Below, piece by piece: positions 41,989-53,674 of a stretch of 64,000 bases of DNA. The notes under the pieces are model-generated. The model did no database searches and was not told the origin of the DNA. It saw nothing but the letters and a program-made list of their open reading frames with translations. Origin of the DNA: Streptococcus parapneumoniae (lineage in GTDB: Bacteria > Bacillota > Bacilli > Lactobacillales > Streptococcaceae); contig NZ_AP026968.1 of the NCBI RefSeq assembly GCF_037076355.1, positions 450,501 to 514,500 of the forward strand. The letters are read 5' to 3'. The position numbers were made by a program, and so were the translations under genes. Within the stretch, counting starts at the first letter, position 1. Every line of letters starts with the position of its first letter.

Positions 41989-43194
41989 TTATTTTTTACG
42001 GGCTGCTGCGTATTCGGCAACGGCGGTAAAGAGAACATCTGTAGAAGAGTTAAGGGCTGTTTCACATGAGTCTTGGATGACCCCAATCACAAATCCAACC
42101 CCAACAACTTGCATGGCAATATCGTTAGAAATACCGAAAAGGCTACAAGCAACTGGGATAAGAAGGAGGGAACCTCCCGCAATACCAGAAGCACCACAGG
42201 CTGAGATAGCTGCTACTACACTGAGGACAAAGGCTGTGGCAAAGTCAACAGGGATTCCCAGAGTATTTACTGCAGCAAGGGTCAAAACGTTAATGGTAAT
42301 CGCTGCCCCTGCCATGTTGATAGTAGAACCAAGTGGGATAGAAACAGAATAGGTATCTGGGTTTAGCCCGAGGTCATGGCAGAGTTTCATGTTGACAGGA
42401 ATGTTAGCCGCAGAACTACGAGTGAAGAAGGCTGTCACACCGCTGACACGGAGGCAGTTCCAAACTAGAGGGTAAGGATTGCGTCTCATAAAGAAGAAGG
42501 CAATCAAAGGGTTGACCACAAGGGCAACAAAAAGCATAGTCGTTACTAATAGAACCAATAAAATACCGTAGTTGGCAAGGCTTCCGATTCCCTTATCGGA
42601 AATAGTTTTGAAGACAAGACCAAGGATTCCAAATGGAGCCAGGTTGATGATCCATTCGACAATTTTAGAAGTCACGTCAGCGATAGTTTTTAGCAATTCT
42701 TTACTATTTTTGCTGGCTTCTCTCATGGCAATTCCGAAAACAACTGCCCAAGATAGGATACCGATGTAGTTGGCAGTAATGAGGGCATTGACTGGATTGT
42801 CAACCAGTTTGAGCAAGAGGTTGCTGAGGACCTGCCCAATCCCATCTGGTGGTGCAATTTCAGTATTGGCACTATTTAGGGTAATTTCAATAGGGACGAT
42901 GAAACTTGCTAGTACAGCTACAAGAGCAGCAGCGAAAGTCCCTAGGATATACAAGAAAATAACAGTTTTCATATTGCTATCTTGCCCCTTTTGATGTTGG
43001 GAAAGGGCATTGGCAACGAGGGCAAAGACTAGGATAGGAGCAACAGCTTTTAGACCTCCGACGAATAAATCCCCGAGTAGCCCAATTCCTGAGAGATTAG
43101 GAAGGGTCAGTCCTAGGATTCCCCCACAAAGCATACCAATCAAGATACGCTTGACAAGGCTTGCCTTATTCCAAGCATGAATGATTCTTTTCAT
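41989..43194 (-). CDS. sstT: sodium:serine/threonine symporter
   Basis: A 401-aa dicarboxylate/amino acid:cation symporter (DAACS) with eight membrane helices and re-entrant loops. [14 protein letters not shown] and [19 protein letters not shown] are the substrate and sodium sites typical of SstT. Start at 43194 with AAGGAG upstream. Single gene, divergent from the mechanosensitive channel. Confidence 0.93.
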   Translation of the reverse strand: MKRIIHAWNKASLVKRILIGMLCGGILGLTLPNLSGIGLLGDLFVGGLKAVAPILVFALVANALSQHQKGQDSNMKTVIFLYILGTFAAALVAVLASFIVPIEITLNSANTEIAPPDGIGQVLSNLLLKLVDNPVNALITANYIGILSWAVVFGIAMREASKNSKELLKTIADVTSKIVEWIINLAPFGILGLVFKTISDKGIGSLANYGILLVLLVTTMLFVALVVNPLIAFFFMRRNPYPLVWNCLRVSGVTAFFTRSSAANIPVNMKLCHDLGLNPDTYSVSIPLGSTINMAGAAITINVLTLAAVNTLGIPVDFATAFVLSVVAAISACGASGIAGGSLLLIPVACSLFGISNDIAMQVVGVGFVIGVIQDSCETALNSSTDVLFTAVAEYAAARKK

Positions 43195-43332
43195 AATAAT
43201 CTCCTTTTTATGTAGTGATTATGATTATAGTATAAATGATAGGCAAAATCAAGAATTTTCTGTCTATTTTTTGAATATTTATGGAGAATGAGACCGATAA
43301 AAGTATGGTATAATGAAATAAAGGAGTTTTAT

Positions 43333-43893
43333 ATGCAAAAATTTATTCAAGCTTATATTGAAAAGCTAGATGTGACAACTATTATCGAGAATATTCTCAC
43401 CAAGATCATTTCTCTTTTACTGCTTTTGATTGTATTTTATATTGCTAAAAAAATGCTTCATACTATGGTGCAGAGAATTGTCAAACCTTCTCTAAAAATG
43501 TCTCATCATGATGTCGGGCGCCAAAAGACTATTGCGCGTTTACTAGAAAATGTGTTTAATTATACGCTATATTTCTTTTTACTCTACTGTATTTTATCGA
43601 TTTTAGGCTTACCTGTATCTAGTTTGTTGGCTGGAGCTGGGATTGCTGGGGTGGCCATTGGGATGGGAGCCCAAGGTTTTCTGTCTGATGTCATCAATGG
43701 CTTTTTCATCCTTTTTGAACGTCAACTGGATGTGGGAGATGAGGTCGTTCTGACAAATGGTCCTATTACTGTATCGGGCAAGGTCGTCAGCGTGGGAATT
43801 CGTACGACCCAGCTTCGTAGCGAGGAGCAAGCCCTTCACTTTGTCCCTAACCGAAATATCACGGTTGTTAGCAATTTCTCACGCACAGACTAG
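43333..43893 (+). CDS. short MscS-family mechanosensitive channel
   Basis: A 186-aa channel with three hydrophobic segments, the pore helix GAGIAGVAIGMGAQGFLSDVINGFF and the beta domain (FERQLDVGDEVVL...). The protein stops at VPNRNITVVSNFSRTD, so the alpha/beta cage domain of longer MscS proteins is missing. I cannot tell whether this is the normal streptococcal form or a truncation. ATG at 43333 after AAGGAG; an in-frame ATG at 43288 has no ribosome-binding site. TATAAT at 43309-43314 is the likely -10. Confidence 0.85.
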   Translation: MQKFIQAYIEKLDVTTIIENILTKIISLLLLLIVFYIAKKMLHTMVQRIVKPSLKMSHHDVGRQKTIARLLENVFNYTLYFFLLYCILSILGLPVSSLLAGAGIAGVAIGMGAQGFLSDVINGFFILFERQLDVGDEVVLTNGPITVSGKVVSVGIRTTQLRSEEQALHFVPNRNITVVSNFSRTD

Positions 43894-43953
43894 ACCTGTT
43901 ATTTTAAGTAATTTGTGGTACAATAGAAAGAGTTTAATAAAGGAGAAAAAAAG

Positions 43954-44859
43954 ATGTTTTTAGAAAAGCAGTTGGGCAATGGTTGTATTTGGATAGACCT
44001 TGATGTGGATAAGATTAAAAATATGGAAGATCTTTCTGACATCTATGGATTGGACAAGGAAACCATTGAGTATGCTCTGGATAGAAATGAACGAGCTCAT
44101 ATGGATTATAACCGTGAAACGGAGACGGTAACCTTTATTTATAATGTTCTTGATTTAGAAAAAGACAAAGAATATTATGAAGCGATTCCCATGACCTTTA
44201 TCGTCGAAAGACAACGAATGATTACCATCAGCAACCATAAGAATGCTTATGTCATTGATCAGATGTCAGCTTATCTGGATAGCCATGAGTCGCTTTCTAT
44301 TTACAAGTTTCTCTTTGCTGGTTTAGAGATTATCAGTAACGCTTATTATCCTGTTATTGAAGAGATGGATAAAAGTAAGGACGAAATTAGTGCCTTGCTA
44401 CGTCAAACTACAACAAAGAAAAATCTCTTCGCCCTCTCTGACTTGGAGACTGGTATGGTTTACTTGACAGCAGCAGCAAAACAAAATCGACTCCTCTTGG
44501 AACATATCCAGGGCCATGCTCTTTATCGGAGATTTAATGATGTCGAACGAGAGCAGTTTGATGATGCCATGATTGAAGCCCATCAGTTGGTGTCTATGAC
44601 AGACTTGATTTCTCAAGTCTTGCAACAACTCTCAGCTTCTTACAACAACATCCTAAACAATAACTTGAATGATAGTTTGTCAATTTTGACTATTATCTCC
44701 GTCTTACTAGCAGTACTTGCGGTTATTACAGGTTTCTTCGGAATGAATGTTCCTCTACCATTTACAGAAGAGCCAAATGCTTGGATTTATATCTTAATGG
44801 CTAGCTTGATTTTATGGGCAGCCTTATCTCAATGGATGAAGAAAATTACTAGAAAATAA
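43954..44859 (+). CDS. CorA family divalent metal transporter
   Basis: A 301-aa CorA-type channel with a large cytoplasmic domain and two C-terminal membrane helices; the selectivity signature is GMNVPLPF. It transports Mg2+ or similar ions. It has its own extended -10 promoter (TGTGGTACAAT at about 43913-43923) and is followed 16 bases later by yqeG. Confidence 0.93.
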   Translation: MFLEKQLGNGCIWIDLDVDKIKNMEDLSDIYGLDKETIEYALDRNERAHMDYNRETETVTFIYNVLDLEKDKEYYEAIPMTFIVERQRMITISNHKNAYVIDQMSAYLDSHESLSIYKFLFAGLEIISNAYYPVIEEMDKSKDEISALLRQTTTKKNLFALSDLETGMVYLTAAAKQNRLLLEHIQGHALYRRFNDVEREQFDDAMIEAHQLVSMTDLISQVLQQLSASYNNILNNNLNDSLSILTIISVLLAVLAVITGFFGMNVPLPFTEEPNAWIYILMASLILWAALSQWMKKITRK

Positions 44860-44875
44860 AAGAGAAGGAGCCAGA

Positions 44876-45403
44876 ATGGCGATTGAAAATTACATGCCAG
44901 ATTTTGCTGTGGAAGCAGTTTATGATCTGACAGTCCCAAGCCTGCAGGCGCAGGGAATCAAGGCTGTTTTGGTCGATTTGGATAATACCCTCATTGCTTG
45001 GAACAACCCTGATGGGACGCCAGAGATGAAGCAATGGCTACATGATCTTCGGGACGCGGGCATTCGCATTATCGTAGTCTCAAATAACACTAAGAAACGC
45101 GTCCAAAGAGCAGTTGAGAAGTTTGGAATTGATTACGTCTATTGGGCTCTGAAACCCTTCACATTTGGGATTGACCGTGCCATGAAGGAATTCCACTATG
45201 AGAAAAGCGAAGTGGTCATGGTTGGCGACCAGCTCATGACAGATATACGAGCAGCCCACCGTGCTGGCATTCGCTCGATTTTAGTCAAACCCTTGGTCCA
45301 ACATGACTCGATTAAAACACAGATTAACCGAGCTCGTGAGCGTCGTGTGATGCGAAAAATCACTGAAACGTACGGACCGATTACATATAAAAAAGGAATT
45401 TAA
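44876..45403 (+). CDS. yqeG: YqeG family HAD-type phosphatase
   Basis: A 175-aa HAD IIIA phosphatase. Motif I VLVDLDNTLIAWN, motif II VVSNN and motif IV MVGDQLMTDIRAA with catalytic aspartates intact. It belongs to a conserved Firmicutes cluster with yqeH, yhbY, nadD, yqeK and rsfS. Substrate unknown; related proteins act on phosphatidylglycerophosphate. Confidence 0.93.
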   Translation: MAIENYMPDFAVEAVYDLTVPSLQAQGIKAVLVDLDNTLIAWNNPDGTPEMKQWLHDLRDAGIRIIVVSNNTKKRVQRAVEKFGIDYVYWALKPFTFGIDRAMKEFHYEKSEVVMVGDQLMTDIRAAHRAGIRSILVKPLVQHDSIKTQINRARERRVMRKITETYGPITYKKGI

Positions 45404-45405
45404 CT

Positions 45406-46512
45406 ATGGAAGAAATTCTCTGTATTGGTTGTGGAGCAACCATTCAGACGACAGACAAGGCTGGTCTTGGCTTTACTCCCCAGTCGGCACTCGAAAAAGG
45501 TTTGGAGACTGGCGAAGTCTATTGCCAACGCTGTTTCCGTCTCCGCCACTACAATGAAATCACGGATGTCCAGTTGACGGACGATGATTTCCTCAAACTC
45601 TTGCACGAGGTGGGAGATAGTGATGCCTTGGTGGTAAATGTCATTGACATCTTTGACTTTAATGGCTCTGTTATCCCAGGTTTGCCACGTTTTGTATCGG
45701 GTAATGATGTCCTCTTGGTCGGGAATAAAAAAGATATCCTGCCTAAGTCAGTTAAGCCGAGCAAGATTAGCCAGTGGCTCATGGAACGTGCCCACGAAGA
45801 AGGTCTTCGTCCAGTCGATGTCGTCCTAACTTCAGCACAAAACAAATATGCCATTAAGGAAGTCATCGACAAGATTGAACACTACCGTAAGGGCCGTGAT
45901 GTCTATGTGGTCGGTGTGACCAACGTTGGAAAATCAACTCTAATCAATGCCATTATCCAAGAAATCACGGGTGATCAGAATGTCATTACGACTTCGCGTT
46001 TCCCAGGGACAACCTTGGATAAGATTGAGATTCCGCTTGACGACGGATCTTATATCTACGATACGCCGGGGATTATCCACCGCCACCAGATGGCCCACTA
46101 CTTGACGGCCAAAAACCTCAAGTATGTCAGCCCTAAAAAGGAAATCAAACCTAAAACCTATCAGCTCAATCCTGAACAAACTCTATTTTTAGGTGGTCTC
46201 GGACGTTTTGACTTCATTGCGGGTGAGAAGCAAGGTTTCACTGCCTTCTTTGACAATGAATTGAAACTCCATCGTACTAAGCTTGAAGGCGCTGGTGCTT
46301 TCTACGACAAGCACCTTGGAACTCTTCTAACCCCACCAAATAGCAAGGAAAAAGAAGATTTTCCAAAACTAGTCCAACATGTCTTTAACATTAAGGACAA
46401 GACAGACCTAGTCATCTCTGGACTCGGCTGGATTCGCGTAACAGGCACCGCAAAAGTCGCCGTCTGGGCACCAGAAGGCGTCGCCGTCGTCACACGAAAA
46501 GCAATTATTTAA
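45406..46512 (+). CDS. yqeH: ribosome biogenesis GTPase YqeH
   Basis: A 368-aa circularly permuted GTPase needed for 30S assembly. An N-terminal zinc finger (CIGCG...CQRC) is followed by the permuted G motifs: NKKD (G4) comes before GVTNVGKSTLINAI (G1) and DTPGI (G3). It starts 2 bases after yqeG. Followed by a 214-base intergenic region with strong secondary structure. Confidence 0.95.
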   Translation: MEEILCIGCGATIQTTDKAGLGFTPQSALEKGLETGEVYCQRCFRLRHYNEITDVQLTDDDFLKLLHEVGDSDALVVNVIDIFDFNGSVIPGLPRFVSGNDVLLVGNKKDILPKSVKPSKISQWLMERAHEEGLRPVDVVLTSAQNKYAIKEVIDKIEHYRKGRDVYVVGVTNVGKSTLINAIIQEITGDQNVITTSRFPGTTLDKIEIPLDDGSYIYDTPGIIHRHQMAHYLTAKNLKYVSPKKEIKPKTYQLNPEQTLFLGGLGRFDFIAGEKQGFTAFFDNELKLHRTKLEGAGAFYDKHLGTLLTPPNSKEKEDFPKLVQHVFNIKDKTDLVISGLGWIRVTGTAKVAVWAPEGVAVVTRKAII

Positions 46513-46570
46513 ACACAGAAAGGAAAGGGTTTTCTGAACTCGGACGAGCAGGGCGAGCCCCATAGGGAAT

Positions 46571-46699
46571 ACTTTTCGCTGTGGTGCTAGTTGGTACAAG
46601 TGATTGTACCAACTGCGGAAAATTTGAGACCTTAGGCTCAAATTTTAGTCATGAAAGTCCGAAGGACTTTGCTGACGTCCGTCACCACTTCAGAAAAGT
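46571..46699. other. multi-arm structured intergenic element
   Basis: Outer stem ACTTTTC (46571-46577) + GTGGTG (46581-46586) pairs with CACCAC (46683-46688) + GAAAAGT (46693-46699). Inside are GTTGGTACAA/TTGTACCAAC (46590-46613), AAAATTTGAG/CTCAAATTTT (46619-46646), AAAGTCC/GGACTTT (46654-46670) and a weaker TGACG/CGTCA. No open frame and no clear U run. It is a structured RNA or a mobile intergenic repeat inside the operon. Confidence 0.6.
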
Positions 46700-46726
46700 A
46701 TAAAAAGAAACTCTTTTAAAGAAATT

Positions 46727-47038
46727 ATGTCATTAACATCAAAACAACGTGCCTTCCTCAACAGTCAGGCACACACCCTCAAACCCATCATCCAAATCGG
46801 GAAAAATGGACTCAACGACCAAATCAAAACCAGCGTCCGTCAGGCTCTTGATGCCCGTGAATTGATCAAGGTTACTCTTTTGCAAAACACCGATGAAAAT
46901 ATCCACGAAGTAGCTGAAATTTTGGAAGAAGAAATCGGTGTGGATACAGTCCAAAAAATCGGACGCATCTTGATTTTGTTTAAACAATCCAGCAAGAAAG
47001 AGAATCGCAAGATTTCTAAAAAAGTCAAAGAAATTTGA
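46727..47038 (+). CDS. yhbY: YhbY family RNA-binding protein (CRM domain)
   Basis: A 103-aa CRM-domain protein associated with pre-50S particles. KPIIQIGKNGLNDQI contains the conserved GxxG loop and ALDARELIKVTLLQN follows. It lies between yqeH and nadD as in other Firmicutes. The start codon at 46727 has only a weak AAAGAAA site. Confidence 0.92.
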   Translation: MSLTSKQRAFLNSQAHTLKPIIQIGKNGLNDQIKTSVRQALDARELIKVTLLQNTDENIHEVAEILEEEIGVDTVQKIGRILILFKQSSKKENRKISKKVKEI

Positions 47039-47090
47039 CCCCCATACTCCAAACAACTGTTTTTTACAGAGAAATAAAGGAGACTAGCCT

Positions 47091-47720
47091 ATGGCAATCG
47101 AATTATTGACTCCCTTTACTAAGATAGAGTTGGAGCCAGAAATCAAGGAGAAAAAACGCAAACAAGTTGGGATTTTAGGGGGGAATTTTAACCCTGTTCA
47201 CAATGCCCATCTTATTGTTGCGGATCAAGTACGCCAGCAGTTGGGATTGGACCAGGTTCTGCTCATGCCTGAATACCAACCTCCTCATGTAGATAAAAAG
47301 GAAACCATCCCTGAACACCATCGTCTCAAGATGCTTGAGTTGGCGATTGAGGGGATTGAAGGACTAGCCATTGAAACCATTGAGTTGGAGCGCAAGGGCA
47401 TTTCTTACACCTACGACACCATGAAGCTTCTAACTGAGAAGAATCCAGATACAGATTATTATTTTATCATCGGTGCCGACATGGTGGACTATCTGCCCAA
47501 GTGGTACCGAATTGATGAACTGGTAGATATGGTTCAGTTTGTGGGAGTTCAGCGCCCACGCTACAAGGCAGGGACTTCCTATCCAGTTATCTGGGTGGAT
47601 GTACCTCTCATGGATATCTCATCCAGCATGGTGCGTGACTTCCTTGCCCAAGGACGGAAACCCAACTTTCTCCTACCTCAGCCAGTGCTAGACTATATCG
47701 AGAAGGAGGGGCTTTACTGA
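47091..47720 (+). CDS. nadD: nicotinate-nucleotide adenylyltransferase
   Basis: A 209-aa nucleotidyltransferase making nicotinic acid adenine dinucleotide for NAD synthesis. The active-site [12 protein letters not shown] and the C-terminal DISSSMVRD (ISSTxxR) motif are present. About 20 extra residues precede the fold, common in streptococci. Overlaps yqeK by one base. Confidence 0.95.
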   Translation: MAIELLTPFTKIELEPEIKEKKRKQVGILGGNFNPVHNAHLIVADQVRQQLGLDQVLLMPEYQPPHVDKKETIPEHHRLKMLELAIEGIEGLAIETIELERKGISYTYDTMKLLTEKNPDTDYYFIIGADMVDYLPKWYRIDELVDMVQFVGVQRPRYKAGTSYPVIWVDVPLMDISSSMVRDFLAQGRKPNFLLPQPVLDYIEKEGLY

Positions 47721-48313
47721 TGGCCTATCAAGACCATATCAACTGCTCTCGTGAGGCTTTGTTGGAAAAAATGGCAGAGCTTCTACCTGAGAAACGTCTA
47801 ACCCATTGTCTAGGTGTGGAGCGTGCCGCTATGGAATTAGCTCAGCGATTTGGAGTCGATACCGAGAAAGCAGGTCTAGCAGGCCTTCTTCATGACTATG
47901 CTAAGAAGTTGTCAGATCAGGAATTTCTGGATTTGATTGACCGTTATCAGCTAGACCCTGACCTCAAAAACTGGGGCAATAATGTCTGGCATGGTATGGT
48001 CGGAATTTACAAGATTCAAGAAGACTTGGATTTGCATGATTCTGAAATTATACGAGCCATTGAAATCCATACAGTTGGGGCTGGTCAGATGACAGATCTT
48101 GATAAGGTCATCTACGTCGCAGACTATATCGAGCACAATCGAGCCTTTCCTGGAGTAAATGTGGCGCGTGAGATTGCAAGTCTATCGCTTGATAAGGCAG
48201 TGGCCTATGAAACATCTCGTACCGTAGAGCATCTAGCTCATCAGGGATTCCCCATCTATCCCCAAACTCTTGAAACCTATAACGCCTTTGTGTACTATTT
48301 GAAAGAGGACTAA
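47720..48313 (+). CDS. yqeK: HD-domain hydrolase YqeK (symmetrical Ap4A hydrolase)
   Basis: A 197-aa HD-superfamily enzyme; [13 protein letters not shown] and GLLHDYAKK give the metal-binding H...HD, with later His in HGMVGI and HTVG. Family members hydrolyse Ap4A to ADP. It starts on the last base of nadD and abuts rsfS. Confidence 0.93.
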   Translation: MAYQDHINCSREALLEKMAELLPEKRLTHCLGVERAAMELAQRFGVDTEKAGLAGLLHDYAKKLSDQEFLDLIDRYQLDPDLKNWGNNVWHGMVGIYKIQEDLDLHDSEIIRAIEIHTVGAGQMTDLDKVIYVADYIEHNRAFPGVNVAREIASLSLDKAVAYETSRTVEHLAHQGFPIYPQTLETYNAFVYYLKED

Positions 48314-48765
<452 letters not shown>

Positions 48766-48776
48766 GTGTGCAATTG

Positions 48777-48809
48777 AACTCAGTTGTAGTCAACTGGGTT
48801 TCTTTGCTT
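48777..48809 (+). terminator. terminator after the yqe/nadD cluster
   Basis: AACTCAGTTG (48777-48786) / CAACTGGGTT (48791-48800) hairpin followed by a T-rich stretch. Confidence 0.75.
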
Positions 48810-48873
48810 ATTTTAGAAAAATTGATAGAAAGGTAAAGAGCGAGTGGTGTTTGCCATGGAGGCTCTTGGTATC

Positions 48874-49620
48874 ATGATTATGGCAACTTATGAAACTTTT
48901 GCGGCGGTCTATGATGCGGTCATGGATGACAGTTTATACGACAAATGGACTGATTTTTCGCTGCGTCATTTGCCAAAAACTAAGGAGAGAAAGAAACTCT
49001 TGGAATTGGCTTGTGGAACAGGTATCCAGTCTGTTCGCTTTTCTCAAGCTGGTTTTGATGTGACTGGGCTTGATTTGAGTGCGGATATGTTGAAGATTGC
49101 TGAGAAGAGAGCTTCTTCAGCCAAACAAAAGATTGATTTTATGGAAGGCAATATGCTGGATTTGTCTAAGGCAGGTCAATACGACTTTGTCACGTGTTAC
49201 TCGGACTCAATCTGCTACATGCAGGATGAGGTGGAAGTAGGGGACGTCTTTAAGGAAGTGTATAATGCCCTCAACGAAGACGGAGTTTTCATCTTTGATG
49301 TGCATTCGACTTACCAGACGGATGAGGTTTTTCCAGGCTATTCCTACCATGAAAATGTGGAAGATTTCGCCATGCTTTGGGATACCTATGAGGATGCGGC
49401 GCCTCACTCCATCGTGCATGAGCTGACTTTCTTTGTCAAGGAAGCGGACGGCTCCTTTAGTCGTCACGATGAGGTGCATGAGGAGCGGACCTATGAAGTC
49501 TTGACCTATGATATTTTGCTGGAACAGGCTGGATTTAAGTCTTTCAAACTCTATGCAGACTTTGAGGACAAGGAGCCGACAGAGACAAGTACCCGTTGGT
49601 TTTTTGTCGCGCAGAAGTAG
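48874..49620 (+). CDS. class I SAM-dependent methyltransferase
   Basis: A 248-aa Rossmann methyltransferase with motif I LLELACGTGIQSVRF and the post-I GLDLSADML; YqeM-like. Substrate unknown. The start is uncertain: GGAGG at 48858-48862 favours ATG 48874, while ATG 48880 (MATYETF) is the more usual N-terminus of relatives. It lies 9 bases before tmcAL and is probably co-transcribed. Confidence 0.88.
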   Translation: MIMATYETFAAVYDAVMDDSLYDKWTDFSLRHLPKTKERKKLLELACGTGIQSVRFSQAGFDVTGLDLSADMLKIAEKRASSAKQKIDFMEGNMLDLSKAGQYDFVTCYSDSICYMQDEVEVGDVFKEVYNALNEDGVFIFDVHSTYQTDEVFPGYSYHENVEDFAMLWDTYEDAAPHSIVHELTFFVKEADGSFSRHDEVHEERTYEVLTYDILLEQAGFKSFKLYADFEDKEPTETSTRWFFVAQK

Positions 49621-49629
49621 GAGATCACT

Positions 49630-50727
49630 ATGACCATCACAGGTATTATCGCGGAGTTTAATCCTTTTCATAATGGGCATAAATACCTGCTGGATCAGGC
49701 TGAGGGACTGAAAATCGTAGCCATGTCTGGAAATTTCATGCAACGTGGAGAGCCTGCTATCGTTGACAAGTGGACACGGGCCCAGATGGCACTGGAAAAT
49801 GGAGCGGATCTGGTAGTGGAATTGCCCTTTTTAGTCAGTGTTCAGGCTGCGGATTTCTTCGGTCAAGGAGCTGTGGATATCTTGGCTCGGTTGGGCATTG
49901 ATACTTTAGCTTTTGGGACAGAGGAAGTTCTGGATTACCAGAAAATCGCTGACTTATACACAGAGCAAGCTACTGAGATGGAGAAATTTGTGGAAAATCT
50001 GCCAGATGCCCTCTCCTATCCACAGAAAACCCAAGCCATGTGGCAGGAATTTGCAGGTCTTGATTTTTCAGGAAATACCCCCAATCATGTCCTTGCTCTG
50101 GCCTATGCCAAGGCAGTTGCAGGACGTAAAATCAAACTGCATCCAATTCAGCGTCAGGGGGCAGGTTATCATTCTGTGGACAAGGATGTGGACTTTGCCT
50201 CGGCAACAGCCCTCCGTCAGCACCAGAAGGACCAAGATTTCTTAGAACGCTTTATGCCTTCTGTTACCCTTTTTGAGCAGGCCAGTAAGGTGAACTGGGA
50301 AGACTATTTTCCCTTGCTCCATTATCAAATCTTGTCCAATCCAGACCTAACCACTATCTATCAGGTCAATCAAGAAATGGCAGTGCGCATCAAGGAAGCT
50401 ATCAAAAAAGCTCAGTCTGTTGACGAATTGGTCGAGGCGGTTGCGACCAAACGCTACACCAAGGCGCGTGTCAGACGCCTCTTGACCTATATCTTGGTGC
50501 AGGCTAGAGAAAATGACTTGCCAGAATCCATTCATGTCCTTGGCTTTACTGAAAAAGGCAGGCAACACCTCAAGTCCTTGAAGGGACAGGTCAATCTAGT
50601 CAGCCGAATTGGCAGAGAACCTTGGGATGCTATGACCCAAAAAGCAGACCAGATTTACCAACTAGGAAATCCAAGTATAGCAGACCAGAATTTTGGAAGA
50701 GTGCCGATAAGAATAGAAACAAACTAA
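49630..50727 (+). CDS. tmcAL: tRNA(Met) cytidine acetate ligase
   Basis: A 365-aa nucleotidyltransferase-fold enzyme that acetylates the wobble cytidine of elongator tRNA-Met using acetate and [19 protein letters not shown] carries the HxGH-like active site, and [19 protein letters not shown] is diagnostic for the YlbM family. Normal length for streptococci. Confidence 0.9.
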   Translation: MTITGIIAEFNPFHNGHKYLLDQAEGLKIVAMSGNFMQRGEPAIVDKWTRAQMALENGADLVVELPFLVSVQAADFFGQGAVDILARLGIDTLAFGTEEVLDYQKIADLYTEQATEMEKFVENLPDALSYPQKTQAMWQEFAGLDFSGNTPNHVLALAYAKAVAGRKIKLHPIQRQGAGYHSVDKDVDFASATALRQHQKDQDFLERFMPSVTLFEQASKVNWEDYFPLLHYQILSNPDLTTIYQVNQEMAVRIKEAIKKAQSVDELVEAVATKRYTKARVRRLLTYILVQARENDLPESIHVLGFTEKGRQHLKSLKGQVNLVSRIGREPWDAMTQKADQIYQLGNPSIADQNFGRVPIRIETN

Positions 50728-50751
50728 GTCTACTGAAAGGTGGACTTTTCT
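50725..50751 (+). terminator. terminator after tmcAL
   Basis: AAGTCTAC tgaaag GTGGACTTTTC hairpin immediately after the stop codon. Its short stem with one mismatch makes it moderate in strength. Confidence 0.6.
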
Positions 50752-50813
50752 AAATAACAATTTTATTTCAGCAAATGTGTTCCAAATTCCTCAAAACATA
50801 TTCTATTTTAGGT

Positions 50814-50842
50814 TTGTGAAAATCACTTTTTTATGGTAGAAT
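50814..50842 (+). promoter_or_regulatory. promoter of rny
   Basis: TTGTGA (50814-50819), 17-bp spacer, TAGAAT (50837-50842), about 50 bases before the start codon. Confidence 0.7.
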
Positions 50843-50890
50843 GTAAAAGAATGTATGTCATTCGGAATAACAATAAAATGAGGTAAAAAC

Positions 50891-52504
50891 ATGGAAATCA
50901 TGTCGCTTGCGATTGCTGTTTTTGCCGTCATCATTGGTTTAGTCATTGGATATGTCAGCATCTCAGCTAAGATGAAATCATCTCAGGAAGCTGCGGAGTT
51001 GATGCTTTTAAATGCTGAACAAGAAGCAACTAATTTACGTGGACAAGCTGAGCGTGAAGCGGATTTACTGGTTAATGAAGCCAAACGTGAAAGCAAGTCT
51101 CTTAAAAAAGAAGCACTATTGGAGGCCAAAGAAGAAGCCAGAAAATACCGTGAAGAAGTGGACGCTGAATTCAAATCAGAACGTCAAGAACTCAAACAAA
51201 TCGAAAGTCGTTTGACAGAGAGAGCTACTAGCCTCGACCGCAAGGACGACAATTTGACGAGTAAAGAACAAACACTTGAACAAAAAGAACAAAGTATTTC
51301 TGATAGAGCGAAAAACCTTGATGCGCGTGAAGAGCAATTAGAGGAAGTCGAAAGACAAAAAGAAGCAGAGCTAGAGCGTATTGGTGCTCTGTCTCAGGCA
51401 GAAGCACGAGATATTATCTTGGCACAGACAGAGGAAAACTTGACCAAGGAGATTGCTAGCCGTATTCGCGAAGCTGAGCAAGAGGTCAAGGAACGTTCTG
51501 ATAAAATGGCCAAGGACATCTTAGTTCAAGCTATGCAACGTATCGCTGGTGAATATGTAGCGGAGTCGACAAACTCAACGGTTCATCTGCCAGACGATAC
51601 TATGAAGGGACGCATTATTGGTCGTGAAGGTCGTAACATTCGTACCTTTGAAAGTTTGACAGGGGTCGATGTGATTATCGACGATACACCAGAAGTGGTG
51701 ACCTTGTCAGGTTTTGACCCGATTCGTCGTGAGATTGCCCGTATGACGATGGAAATGTTGCTCAAAGATGGTCGTATCCACCCAGCTCGTATCGAAGAGT
51801 TGGTTGAGAAAAACCGTCAAGAGATTGACAATAAGATCCGTGAATACGGTGAGGCTGCTGCCTATGAAATTGGTGCGCCGAACCTTCATCCAGACTTGAT
51901 GAAGATTATGGGACGTTTGCAGTTCCGTACTTCTTATGGACAAAATGTCTTGCGCCATTCGATTGAGGTGGCTAAGTTGGCTGGTATCATGGCGAGTGAG
52001 CTTGGTGAAAATGCGGCTCTTGCCCGTCGTGCTGGATTCCTTCACGATATCGGGAAAGCTATTGACCGCGAGGTTGAAGGTAGCCACGTTGAAATCGGTA
52101 TGGAATTGGCCCGTAAGTACAAGGAACATCCAGTTGTGGTGAATACGATTGCTAGTCACCACGGCGATGTCGAAGCCGAAAGCGTCATTGCAGTGATTGT
52201 TGCTGCAGCAGATGCCTTGAGTGCAGCCCGTCCAGGTGCTCGTAGTGAGTCTCTTGAAAGCTACATCAAGCGTCTCCATGATTTGGAAGAAATTGCGAAC
52301 GGCTTTGAAGGAGTACAAACTAGCTTTGCCCTTCAAGCAGGACGTGAAATTCGTATCATGGTCAATCCAGGACAAATCAAGGACGACAAAGTCACAATCT
52401 TGGCTCACAAAGTTCGTGAGAAAATTGAAAACAATCTCGATTACCCAGGAAATATCAAGGTAACCGTGATTCGCGAGCTTCGTGCAGTAGATTATGCTAA
52501 ATAA
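50891..52504 (+). CDS. rny: ribonuclease Y
   Basis: A 537-aa membrane-anchored endoribonuclease that starts mRNA decay. It has an N-terminal helix ([19 protein letters not shown]), a long charged coiled coil (residues about 30-200), a KH domain with [13 protein letters not shown] and an HD domain with [10 protein letters not shown] and HGDVEAES. Length and order are standard. Confidence 0.97.
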   Translation: MEIMSLAIAVFAVIIGLVIGYVSISAKMKSSQEAAELMLLNAEQEATNLRGQAEREADLLVNEAKRESKSLKKEALLEAKEEARKYREEVDAEFKSERQELKQIESRLTERATSLDRKDDNLTSKEQTLEQKEQSISDRAKNLDAREEQLEEVERQKEAELERIGALSQAEARDIILAQTEENLTKEIASRIREAEQEVKERSDKMAKDILVQAMQRIAGEYVAESTNSTVHLPDDTMKGRIIGREGRNIRTFESLTGVDVIIDDTPEVVTLSGFDPIRREIARMTMEMLLKDGRIHPARIEELVEKNRQEIDNKIREYGEAAAYEIGAPNLHPDLMKIMGRLQFRTSYGQNVLRHSIEVAKLAGIMASELGENAALARRAGFLHDIGKAIDREVEGSHVEIGMELARKYKEHPVVVNTIASHHGDVEAESVIAVIVAAADALSAARPGARSESLESYIKRLHDLEEIANGFEGVQTSFALQAGREIRIMVNPGQIKDDKVTILAHKVREKIENNLDYPGNIKVTVIRELRAVDYAK

Positions 52505-52512
52505 ATAGGAAA

Positions 52513-52539
52513 GAGCAGTTGAAAAATTACTGCTTTTTT
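52513..52539 (+). terminator. terminator after rny
   Basis: AGCAGT ... ACTGCT followed by TTTTTTG just downstream of the stop codon. Clear intrinsic terminator. Confidence 0.85.
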
Positions 52540-52628
52540 GTTACACTAGATAGAAAGACTGTAGAAGGATAGTTTGTGTAAAATGCTACTATACTGAAGG
52601 AAAATTTTATTTTATTTTTACAGACTGA

Positions 52629-53270
<642 letters not shown>

Positions 53271-53294
53271 AATTTAGAAAATAGGTACAAGCAA

Positions 53295-53609
53295 ATGATG
53301 TTAAAACCCTCTATTGATACCTTGCTCGACAAGGTTCCTTCAAAATATTCACTCGTAATCTTGGAAGCAAAACGTGCCCACGAATTGGAAGCAGGTGCGC
53401 CAGCAACTCAAGGTTTCAAGTCTGAAAAATCAACTCTTCGCGCTTTAGAAGAAATCGAATCAGGAAATGTAACAATTCACCCAGATCCAGAAGGAAAACG
53501 TGAAGCAGTGCGTCGTCGTATCGAAGAAGAAAAACGTCGCAAAGAAGAAGAAGAAAAGAAAATCAAAGAGCAAATCGCTAAAGAAAAAGAAGATGGTGAA
53601 AAAATTTAA
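53295..53609 (+). CDS. rpoZ: RNA polymerase omega subunit
   Basis: A 104-aa omega subunit that helps RNA polymerase assembly. The conserved core is [19 protein letters not shown], followed by ALEEIESG. The C-terminus is a charged Lys/Glu-rich tail typical of streptococci. Located directly after gmk, as in most bacteria. Confidence 0.96.
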
Positions 53610-53674
53610 GGTTGGGGGGACTCAATCTTATTTTTTCTATTGCAAGAATGTACTGACAAGGAGGAGGTGAGAAG

